DNA from: Acanthamoeba lenticulata | Taxonomy: Eukaryota > Discosea > Longamoebia > Acanthamoebidae | Assembly (NCBI GenBank): GCA_002179805.1 | Contig: NAVB01003298.1 | Span: 1-15,493 of the forward strand | Direction of reading: 5' to 3' | Length of the DNA: 15,493 bases | In this document: in pieces, positions 1 through 8,883 of the stretch | Layout of the letters: every line of letters starts with the position of its first letter | Numbering within the stretch: position 1 is the first letter of the stretch | Program-made: the position numbers and the translations under genes | The notes under the pieces: generated by a model | The model's input: only the letters and a program-made list of their open reading frames with translations | What the model was told of the DNA's origin: nothing | The model's database searches: none

Positions 1-1391
1 GAGGCTATTGCCAAGGATCCGCGCGTGCCCCTGGTCTCCTTCACTGGCAGCACGCAGGTGCGTGGGCGCTGCCGCATTGCAACCCCTTTTTGGCTTGTCT
101 TGATGACTGAACGTCGCTCTTGCCGGACAGGTGGGCAAGATTGTTGGCACGCACGTCGCTGCTCGCATGGGCCGGAGCCTCCTGGAGCTGGGCGGCAACA
201 ACGCCATCACTGGTACCCTCGATTCAAGCCTTTCTGCTCTGTTCCGAACGCGTTTTCTCACGCTTTAAGCCTTGGCTCCTCAGTACTTGACGATGCCGAC
301 CTCACCCTTGCCGTCCGCGGCATCCTGTTTGCCGCTGTGGGCACTGCTGGCCAGCGATGCACGACTGCTCGCCGTCTGGTACAACACGCCACCACACTCT
401 TTCTTCCTCATTGCAGCTGAAAACAGAAGACGAAGCCAAAAGCTGACATATCATTTTCTCCTCTCAGTTCCTGCACGAGAAGATCCATGACGAGTTCTTG
501 ACCAACCTCAAGGGCGCCTACGAGCAACTGACTCAGAAGATGGGCGACCCTCTCGACAAGAACACGCTCCTCGGCCCGCTTCACCGTCCCTCCTCAGTCG
601 ACCTTTACAAGAACGCCATCACCAAGGCCCAGGAGCAGGTTTGTATTTGTGCGCACGTGGAGCGCAGAGCGTCCGTTCTAGTCGTGAAGCTGACGTGCGC
701 GCATCACCTCATGTACACAGGGCGGCAAGATTATTACTGGCGGCAAGGTGAGGACCGACCGGCCGGGTAACTTTGTGGAGCCCACCATCGTGTCGATCAA
801 GCACGACGCCCCGATCGTTCTCCACGAGACCTTTGCTCCCATCCTCTACGTCACCAAGGTTCCCGTACGTGATCATCCCTCCCTCTGCTCCACACCTGGA
901 TACTCAAAACCTTTGTACCGTACAGGACCTCGAGACGGCGATTAAGTACAACAACGAAGCCGCGCAGGGCCTCAGCAGCTCCCTCTTCACCACCAACCAG
1001 CAGAACGTGTTCAAGTGGATTGGGTACACAACCCTTTTTTGTATTCATTATTATTAATTTGGTGATGGCGCGAGCCGTGCTCATGCCGCATGACGCTCAT
1101 GCAGACCCAGCGGCTCGGACTGCGGCATCGTCAACGTCAACATCCCGACCAACGGTGCCGAGATCGGTGGTGCCTTTGGCGGCAACAAGGAGACGGGCGG
1201 CGGTCGCGAGTCTGGTTCCGACTCGTGGAAGCAGTACATGCGCAGGTCCACCTGGTACGTTCTCCGTTCTCGTGCCCTCCTGTACAGACATCCTATTTGT
1301 TCTTCCTCATTCATGAACTTTGTTCTTGCTGCGCAGCACGATCAACTACGGCAAGGAGCTGCCACTGGCTCAGGGCATCAAGTTCGATTGA
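1..1391 (+). CDS. ALDH7A1: Aldehyde dehydrogenase, ALDH7A1/antiquitin type (3' part, 8 exons)
   Basis: Partial gene, cut by the left edge. Exons by phase matching: 1-57, 131-212, 284-378, 468-638, 721-864, 926-1023, 1111-1254, 1337-1391 (stop TGA), giving 281 residues, about the C-terminal half of a ~510-540 residue family. Seen: the NAD-site segment FTGSTQVG across the first junction, the general-base motif LELGGNNAI, the catalytic cysteine in [13 protein letters not shown] (preceded by the Arg characteristic of antiquitin), [54 protein letters not shown] and the end [10 protein letters not shown]. These track animal and plant ALDH7A1 almost without gaps. Family knowledge: NAD-dependent oxidation of alpha-aminoadipic semialdehyde in lysine breakdown, plus aldehyde detoxification in cytosol or mitochondria. 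The N-terminus, and so any targeting peptide, is outside the window. All catalytic residues in this part are intact. Confidence 0.95.
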
Positions 1392-1844
1392 GTTGATAGT
1401 CCGGCGGTTTGAATTCAATTTTCCTTCTCTATTTTCTCATAAAGAAGGTTGTTACCAAAGATGGAGACGGCGGGCGTGGTGATGTCCTTATGTGGCTGTT
1501 GTCGAGTTCTGCTCGCGACTGTTGACCTGGCACCCTCGTGAAAGAGGCTCAGTTGCAGAGGAGGACGGCTCCGCCCTCGTGCGTTGGGCGCATCTCTTTC
1601 CCTTTCCTCAATTTTGGAAACGCGGAGGGCTTAATCTTTGTGGAGCGCTGAGATCTTCCTCGTTCCATTCAGAAATTGGTACGAATTGCTTCCCACTCCA
1701 CAACAATCAAATCTACTTCTCTTTTCCCAAGTCCCGTTTGGACCAACCCTCCTAGATGTTCATGATTGCTGCGAGATGTCGTGTTTTTACGTCCTGGCTG
1801 CTCACCCTCTCCGTGGCTTGGGTTATGCGTGCAAGCAGGGTCCA
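1392..1844. other. Intergenic spacer and probable 5' region of the gelsolin-repeat gene
   Basis: About 450 bases between the ALDH stop and the preferred start of the next gene, both on the + strand. Base composition is visibly more AT- and pyrimidine-rich than the flanking coding DNA. An ATAAAG at 1438-1443 is a possible weak polyadenylation signal for the ALDH gene. I see no convincing TATA box. Open frames here (for example 1492-1755) have no recognisable protein features and weak codon bias. In-frame ATGs at 1638 and 1776 could extend the downstream gene, but the composition becomes coding-like only near 1840. Confidence 0.5.
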
Positions 1845-4800
1845 ATGCTGCGTAGGAAGAGGAAGGGCAGTAAGCAAGAGACCGGCGAGGGCGACTCGGC
1901 CGCAGGGCCAATCTCGCCGCGCACCAGAGCCGCCACCGATGGCGACGCTGTTCCGGTGAGCGCCCACAAGGAGGAGGAGCAAAGGAAAAGGGGTGGATCG
2001 CGCGTGATGGAGCTCGTGCAGCAGACCAAGAAAAACTTCACGGGCTCCGGCACGCTCTCGCTGCGCTGGGCTGGCAACAACAACAACAAGAAGAAGGGCA
2101 TTCCCTCCTCGCGCTCGTCATCCGACCTCCGCGCGCTCTCATCCGACGAAGATGGCATCGGGTCCGACTCGGAGGCCTCGCCGTCCGCCTCACCCATATC
2201 TCCACGCACCAAGTCTGAACGCCCCAAGACAGAGCGCAAGAGGAGGGAGCGCGTGACCCGCGATCCCGAGGGCAACACGTTCGACCTCTTTGCTGGGCGG
2301 GCCAAGTCGAGCCGCGGCCGGGCCGAGTCTGTGTCCAACTCTGCCGACTTACCGGCCGTACGCAGCGAGCTGGACGCCGATGGCCAGGTCCGGCCGCGAA
2401 AGCTCTCCGATCGGACCGGAATGCAGAGCGATGTTCTCGACTACGAGCTCAGTGGCAACGATAACGCCGTCGCCAGCCTCAAGCTCTTGCCTATCGAGCA
2501 GATTGAGAGACGTCGCACCCGGACCTCGTCGGGCTCAGGCTCGTCCGCCGGGCCTGGCGAGTCCGCCAAGCGAGACCTCGCCTCGGCTCCGCTGCCTCCT
2601 CCGCTTACACTTGCTGAGTCCAAGTCGTCACAGACGACCAACAGCCTGCCCCTGCCGCTCGATTTCTTGTCGGCGCCCCTTCCTCCGCCTCTCCACCTCT
2701 CCGATTCCTCCACGCCGCTGCCCATCAACACAACGAGCCCTGCCTCGAACACCACCACCACCCCGAGCGGCAGCCCGCCGCTGCCCATGCGTTTTGCCTT
2801 GATGTCGGCGCCCATCCCGCCGCCGCTCAAGCTGTCGGACCCACCCATCGCCGCCATGGGCTCCCTCAACACGCAGCTGCCATCCGCCGGGATTTCACGC
2901 CGCGCCACATCGCCGCAGTTGTCCCACTCGGCGCCGGTGCCAGTTGTTCCCACCGCGGACACGAACACGTCAGTGGCGACCACTGCGTCATCCAAGTTGA
3001 GCGTCTCCCAGAAGATCACGTCCAGGACCAAGCTCGCCAAGTCCCCGGGGAAGGCTGCATCGTCCCCCAAGTCCGCCAAGACGCCGACCAAGCCAAAACC
3101 CGTTCTCCCTGCGCTCCGGCTCAGCGCAGCCAAGAACGTGGGTTCGGGTCCAGGCAGCGGCACACTGTCACCACTCTCAAGTCTCACATCGCGCGTGGTC
3201 TACATCCCGGCCGCGCCGCTGTCACCCTCGCTCTCCCTCGTCTCGCCGCGCTACACCCGGTCCAGCTCATCTTTGGACGATAGCGGCCACGGGCGCTCGC
3301 CCAGGCCCCTCAACACCTTTCGCTCTTTTGACGAAAACGGCGACCTCGACAAGGCACTTGTCCCCCCCCCTTCATTTTATGTGCGTGTGTTCTTGATTGT
3401 GTGTGGCGGGCTGGAGGCTGACGATGAAGCGGTGTTGTGGTGAGCAGACGCTCGAGGAGATGATTCACTCGCGATGGGAAGAGTACGACAACATCCGACG
3501 ACTGCGCAGCGGCAGCAGACATTACCGGCAGTCCAGGCGGATGAGCGTGCTGGGCGAGTCGAGCTCCATGGACAAGCTCAAGACCGACGCCAACGTCTTC
3601 CTGGGCGCCATCAAGGAGATGGTCAAGCAGCGCACGCAGATGCGGAACGAGGAAACCGGCCAGCCGTCGGGCGACGCCGCACCGCCGCTTCGCTGGGAGC
3701 TCAAGAGTCGGCGACGCAAAGAGCGCGAGATGCGGATGAGCCGCGAGCGTAACGGCCGCTGGCGCTCATCCATATGCATGTCCTCGTCCGACGGACTAGA
3801 ACTCGAGAACTCGGATTCTGGATCGCTGACCTCGTCCGACGCTCTGACGTCACCACCACCGTCGCTGACGTCGTCCCTATCATCATCGCTTTCATCATCG
3901 CTTTCATCCTCGTTCTCCGCTTCACAGTCCTTGTTGCCAACAACGTCTTCGACGTCGCCACCGCCACCGCCCGTCCCACCACCGCCACCCATGGCCTTTG
4001 CCGCCTTCTACAGGTGCGTTTCCTTCCCTCTGATGGCACACGACAGTCGTTGTTGCTTGTAATAACGCTACTCCGAATTCCCCGTGTACAGCGTGGAGCA
4101 AGAGGACGGGAAGTGGGGCGTCAACATGATGTCGAGCGAGGACCCGTTGGCTTACCAGGAGATGTTCACTCTGGCCGCGTCTCAGATCGAAAACGGTTCG
4201 CAGCTCTCCCGTTGGACCCCTCGCCCAGTCATGTCTCTGCTCAAAAGTCAGTGTTTGTTCCGTACACAGTGCCAGGCATCTACCGGTGGCGCATCGAGCA
4301 AATGGCGCCCGTTTGGATCTCGCAGCAGAGCGAGGAGCACCCGCCTAACCACTTCTACGAATCTGACTGCTATCTCGTGCTCTACGTGGGCCGCGCCGAC
4401 GACGAGGACGAGCCCGAGGACGGTTCGCCCCTCAAGAAGGACGCTGGCGCCGCCGGAGGCGCGGGAGCTCCCGGCAGCGACGCGCTGGTCTACAACCTGC
4501 ACTATTGGATCGGCCGCGGGGCGAGCGTCGACAAGAAGGCCAGCGTGTGCTTCCGGGCCGTGCAGCTCAACAGCTACATCGGAGGCAAGGCCAAGCACTA
4601 TCCCGAGCAGCAGGGTGAGGAGTCCTCTACGTTCATCTCCTATTATCGCAGGGCCGCCGCGCGCCGGGCCTCCTTCTCGGGAAGCAGCAGCGGCAAGGTG
4701 CCCACCCGGGTGGCGACCACGACCTCGGCGGTCATGGCCCCGACGTCGGTGGCCACCACCGAGACGGACGCGGCGATCGTCTACCTCGAGGGCGGCACCG

Positions 4801-7800
4801 ACTGTGGCCTGCGGCAGGTCAAGGGCGTGCAGGACTACGAGGCCGGTCCCCGGCTTTACCGATTGTTCTTGCCCGACGAAGAGGACGATGACGACGACGA
4901 GGACGACGGGGTTGGGTCGGCCGACGACCCGTGGGCCCTCTACACCTACGACGAGTACGAGGCCGCCGCGCGCAAGCGCAAGCGGAAGAAAGCGGCAGAG
5001 GAGCACTACTTTGTAGAGCTCGTGGAGCTCGCCCCGACTTCGCTCAACGAGCTGGACGTGTTCCTCCTCGACACCGGTGGCTTCCACCTCTACCAATGGA
5101 ACGGCGTCCAGTCCAAGCAGAAGCTCAATCTCGTGTGCAACGAGATTGTGCTGATGATGAACGTCATCGAGCGCAAGAGTCTGGCGCGCGTCGAAGTGCT
5201 GGGCCAGAAGGAGGAAGACGCCGCCGGCCGGCCGAGCTCCTTCTGGCACCACCTCGGGTGCGACACGGCTGGCGACGACAACGACAACGTCAACGTCAGG
5301 GCGGCGGCTATGATCGGTAGTCGGCCCAATGGAACCGCGGCGGACGAGCTGGACGAGGCGCTGGGCGGGGTCGTGGAGGTGCTCGAGGTGCGGGGCGAGT
5401 ACGGCTCGATGGACCTCCACACCGTGTGGGTGCAGCGGAAACCTGGTGACCTGCGCTCGGCGGCGGGCACCACGCCGGAGAACGAGGCGGGCATCAGGCC
5501 CTCGCGGCGGCTACTCTCCTCGCAGGGCGTATTTATTATAGATTGCGTCTCCGAGATCTATGTGTACAGGTGCGATCTTGGTCATCCCCCTCTTGAGGCC
5601 TCTTGTCCCATATGGCTCACGACGCTTCACTCGTGTCATGTTGGACTGAGCAGCGGGCTCAAGTCGACGCCCTACTCGCGGCAAATCGCGGTGTTCATCG
5701 CCAATCAGATGAAGGACGAGGAAAACAAGGATGACAACCGGCGACCGGTCTGGACCATCACGCAGGAGGTCAAGGAGCGCGAGGAGCCCATCCTCTTCAA
5801 GGCACTTTGTCCCCTCCCCCCGAACCGCCCGCCCGGGCCGTGGCTAACTCACCGCTCCCACAGGCGCGCTTTTCCGACTGGCTCGAGGGCGACGACAGCG
5901 GCAAGTGGGGCGCCAAGCAGAAACTGGCGCCCAAGGACTACCGCCCGTTGCATGTGCGCCTGCTGGACGACATCCGCAAGCGCGGCAAGCTCAAGGCGCC
6001 GCTCCTGCCCGACATCGATGTGACCACCCTCTTCCCTCCGCTCCTCTCTTCGAAAACGAGCGAAGAAGCTCCGCCAGAGCCATCGCGGACGCCGATGACC
6101 GCCGAAACGGCCCCGACGCCCGGTACCTCGTCATCATCCTCGATGATGGCCACCGAGGAGGTGATGCTGTCGAGCTCGGTCGAGGTGGGCATCCTGTCCG
6201 GCCGCACCTTCAGCAAGCTGCCCGAGGCCGAGGTGGGCCACTTCTACAGCGGCGAGTGCTACGTCGTGCTCCATTCGTTCCACGACAAGGTCAAGGACAC
6301 CCGCCAGTGGGTCGTCTACTTCTGGGAGGGCTGCGGCGCCTCGCTCCTCAAGTGGCCCACCTTCCTCCTTGGCCTCTACCCGGCGCTCGGTGCGTTCCCT
6401 TTCGTGCGCAAGCAAAGGACCTCATGAGCCCACGAGCTCACACGCCGCACACACACACACGCACAGAGGAGAAGATTGTGAGCTCGGGCGGGAGCAGCCC
6501 GGAGAAGCGGCGCATCTACCAGGGCGAAGAGCCGCCCGCGTTCATGAGTCTCTTCAAGAACAGTCTCATCATCATTCGGCGGGGCCAGCGACCGCAGTCC
6601 ATGGCGCTGAGCCCGCTCAAGGAGATGTTCGAGGCCAAATGCCACCCGGACGACCCGCACAAGCGCATCGTGTCGGTCGAATGCACGGCCTCCTCGCTCC
6701 GCCCTTCGGTGCGTCCTCCTTGCCCCGCCCGCCGGTCACGCTTCCACGTGGTGTGTTGGCTCATACGTGCGCTCGTGCGGTGCGTGTGCGGCAGGGCGCC
6801 TATGGGCTGTTTCTGCCGACGGGCCAAGTGTTTATCTGGCGCGGCAAACGATCGTTGCCCGAGTCGACCAACACCCTCACGTGGCTCATCGACACGACCG
6901 CTGCCGCCCTCCAGCTTCCGATGACGGCGCGAAGACCTTCCTCGCCGTTATCGTCGCCGTCCTCCTTGTTGTCTTCGTCTTCCTCGGCACAGGCCGGCAG
7001 TGGCAACAACAGCCGCCAGACGGAAAGTAGCAGCGGCAGCAGCAATCCGCAACCGATAGCCGACGCCAGCGGCTGCGGGTACCACGAATTGCACAATGGG
7101 GTCGACGTGTGGTTCATCGATGAGGATGCCGAGCCGTCCGAGTTCTGGGCTTCGCTCGACTTTCCCGAGACCTGGACCACGGCGAATAAGAGCGGGAATG
7201 ACACCGACGAAGAGGAGGACACGCCCCGAGGCAACGGCAAGGTCTCGGCCCGCTTGGCCAAGCTGGGCTTCGAGGGCGGCCAATTCTCCGCCAGCGAAGT
7301 CGTCAAGTGCGTCCCTCTGCTCCCCTCCCCTTCGGGCATGACCACTGCGCTCACAGCCTTTTTTGTTGCGGACACAGCTTCAAGCAAAGAGACCTGCTGG
7401 AGAACTGCGCCTACCTGGTCCATTTGCGGCCCGCCGCGGCCGAGCGTCGGCCATCGTCAGCGCAGGGCGGTGGCAGAGGCGGCGGCGACAGGTTGTTCCT
7501 GTGGTTCGGCCGACAGATCACCGACCGGCTGCGTGGCGCCGCGCGACACACGGCCAAGCGCTACGCGCATCATGCGGCCGGCCACCTCGCGACGGAGGTC
7601 AAGTCTAATAACGAGGGCGACACCCCCGAGGATGTCGTCAAAGTGGAGGAGGTGGAGGAGGGACGCGAGCCGGCCGCGTTCACGCACTGCTTCCCGGACT
7701 GGCGGGGCACCGCCAAGTTCGTGGACCCCTACGAGCAGCGGCTGCTCAACCTCCAGTCCGACGGCGGTTACGTCCTCTGGATGCCGGAGAGCTGCGGGGC

Positions 7801-8515
7801 ACTCCAGCTCAGGGACGACGAGGGGACCGAGGACGCGATGGAGGTCAAAGCGGAGCTCACCCCGGAGGAGTCCGAAGAGCGGAAGCGGCTGCAGCGCGAG
7901 GAGTACATGCGCAAGCTGCGCGAGGAGCGGCAGCGCAAGGAAGAACGACGTCGGCTGCGCGAGAAGAAGGACGAGGAGGAGTGGCGCCGGCGCCGCGAGA
8001 AGCAGGACCGGCTCCGCGCCAAGCTCAAGCTGCTCGAGATGCAGTTTGTGCTCTACAACTGCACCGAGGGCGGCTACGAAGAGAAAGACGGCGAGCAGCA
8101 GCAGCAACAGGACGCCTCGGCGGGCAGCCGCCGATGCGACAGCGCTCGGGGCCGAGGCGAGCACAGCGCGATGGAGCGGGCCACCTCGCTCGGGTCGATG
8201 ACCAGCCGGCCGCGCTCGCAGTCCACCGAGGCCGGGGAGCGCCTCAAGGAGAGGCAGGACGAGCTCCTGAGCCGGCTCAAGACCCGCTCGCGCTCGCGCA
8301 TCTCCTACACCGGCGCCGGGAAAGACGCGCGCGCCACCGTCAGCCGCGTCAACAACCTCCTCCAGCAGAGTGCACAGCTCTACCGCAAGGGCGGGGAGGC
8401 CGCCATCTCGGCCGCCCTGGCCGCCGCGGCGGCTGCCATCACGGTCGATACCAACGGAGAGGACTCGACAAAGCGGGACTCGATACTATCTCCCGATATA
8501 TATATACGCCCTTAA
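1845..8515 (+). CDS. Villin/supervillin-like protein with about six gelsolin repeats (9 exons)
   Basis: Exons: 1845-3353, 3448-4013, 4092-4195, 4270-5569, 5654-5801, 5864-6389, 6467-6708, 6795-7306, 7378-8515; about 2,014 residues. Start chosen at MLRRKRKG, where coding composition begins; ATGs at 1776 and 1638 are alternatives. Residues 1-725 are low-complexity and Ser/Pro-rich, with SAPLPPPL repeats, Ser runs and PPPPPVPPPPP. Gelsolin-like repeats follow: G1 from ~727 (VPGIYRWRIEQMAPV, YNLHYWIG, QGEESSTFISYY), G2 ~974 (LDVFLLDTGGFHLYQWNG), G3 ~1146 (VFIIDCVSEIYVYSG), G4 ~1317 (GHFYSGECYVVL, VVYFWEGCGAS), G5 ~1452 (GLFLPTGQVFIWRGK, EPSEFWASL), G6 ~1637 (RLFLWFGRQIT, EPAAFTHCFPDW). A Glu/Arg/Lys-rich helix lies at ~1795-1858. 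No headpiece is present. Known for the family: actin binding, capping, severing or bundling at the cortex or membrane. Family placement (villin, supervillin or a lineage-specific form) is inferred. An acidic D/E tract and a basic RKRKRKK lie between G1 and G2. Confidence 0.88.
2583..2951 (+). repeat. Degenerate SAPLPPPL peptide repeats, N-terminal region of gelsolin-repeat protein
   Basis: Three strong copies of S-A-P-[LI]-P-P-P-L followed by x-L-[SA]-[DE] lie at 2583-2606, 2670-2693 and 2805-2828. A weaker copy (SAPVPVVP) is at 2928-2951. They start 87, 135 and 123 bases apart, and their codons differ, so they are held at protein level rather than being a DNA microsatellite. Proline-rich motifs of this type are ligands for SH3, WW or EVH1 modules in other proteins. 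Which, if any, applies here is unknown. Confidence 0.75.
3354..3447 (+). other. Probable GC-AG intron in the gelsolin-repeat gene
   Basis: The frame continues from ...DLDK to TLEEMIHSRW with phase 0 if the donor is AAG|GCACTT and the acceptor is GAGCAG. The same donor context occurs at the intron starting at 5802, where no GT donor preserves frame. Alternative donor: GTGCGT at 3381, also phase 0, giving a 67-nt intron and nine more residues. A C-run follows the GC donor. Confidence 0.5.
3955..3993 (+). repeat. Poly-proline tract, gelsolin-repeat protein
   Basis: The exon encodes SPPPPPVPPPPPMAF just before the intron at 4014, immediately after Ser-rich LSSS repeats built from a tandem 12-base unit (about 3880-3925). 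Runs of this type bind profilin or SH3 domains in many actin regulators; that role is an inference here. Confidence 0.7.
5802..5863 (+). other. GC-AG intron in the gelsolin-repeat gene
   Basis: A 62-nt intron with donor AAG|GCACTTTG, a clear branch-site-like CTAAC at 5844-5848, a pyrimidine stretch and acceptor CACAG. It is phase 0 on both sides and joins EEPILFK to ARFSDWLEGDD, restoring the E...F...F.DW end of a gelsolin repeat. The only GT near the donor (5809) is phase 1 and would break the downstream frame. Confidence 0.75.
7855..8043 (+). other. Charged ER/K-rich helical segment of gelsolin-repeat protein
   Basis: About 60 residues of almost uninterrupted Glu, Arg and Lys (for example EESEERKRLQREEYMRKL, then EERQRKEERRRLREKKDEEE) with no proline. 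This pattern fits a stable single alpha-helix or coiled coil following the sixth gelsolin-like repeat. It could act as a spacer or dimerisation arm; this is inferred from composition only. Confidence 0.7.
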
Positions 8516-8606
8516 AGAATGGTGAAGAGTAAAGAAATGCCCCTTGCCATGTACTCATTGATCACAACCCCAAAAAGCGTGAAAAGGTGTCTGTCATCGA
8601 GCATTG

Positions 8607-8611
8607 AAAAA
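8607..8611 (-). terminator. Pol III terminator of tRNA-Ser
   Basis: A run of five T on the minus strand starts seven bases past the discriminator base of the tRNA. This is the normal Pol III stop signal at a normal distance. Confidence 0.85.
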
Positions 8612-8617
8612 TCATAT

Positions 8618-8699
8618 CGACAATGGCAGGATTCGAACCTGCGCGGGGAAACCCCACCTCGTTAGCAGCGAGGCACCTTAACCACTCGGCCACATTGTC
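8618..8699 (-). tRNA. tRNA-Ser(GCU)
   Basis: On the minus strand, an 82-nt cloverleaf with a seven-base acceptor stem (GACAATG pairing with CATTGTC) and discriminator G73, typical of eukaryotic tRNA-Ser. The anticodon stem is CCTCG/CGAGG with loop CTGCTAA, so the anticodon is GCT (reads AGC/AGU). There is a long variable arm (GGGGTTTCCCC), as expected for serine. Box A is TGGCCGAGTGG and box B is GGTTCGAATCC. No intron and no encoded CCA. It sits between two convergent protein genes. Confidence 0.97.
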
Positions 8700-8863
8700 T
8701 GCTCTTCATCAGCGAAAGCCTCCACATAAATTTTGGACATTGGCTGTTTCCTGCCTCAGACAAAATTTGTGTCTTGGCCAACGGAAGAGCCAATGTTTCA
8801 CCTGATGATGTTCAACGATCGCCACCACGAGAGGAGACAGGGGTGTAACAAAAGCGTTTTCGT

Positions 8864-8869
8864 TTTATT
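8864..8869 (-). promoter_or_regulatory. Polyadenylation signal (AATAAA) of the carboxylesterase gene
   Basis: An exact AATAAA on the minus strand 14 bases after the TGA of the esterase, implying a very short 3' UTR. Spacing and orientation fit this gene only. Confidence 0.7.
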
Positions 8870-8883
8870 GGTGGATGACTCGA

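Noticed and set aside
1492..1755. 87-codon open frame in the spacer before the gelsolin-repeat gene
   Set aside because: No domain, no coding-type third-position bias and no splice partner that preserves frame.
4248..5420. 390-codon open frame on the minus strand opposite the gelsolin-repeat exons
   Set aside because: Antisense shadow of GC-rich coding DNA; no recognisable domain, and the plus strand carries clear gelsolin repeats with matching splice sites.
6449..6466. (CA)n tract as a regulatory element
   Set aside because: It is the short pre-acceptor part of a 77-nt intron (6390-6466); nothing suggests more than simple sequence.
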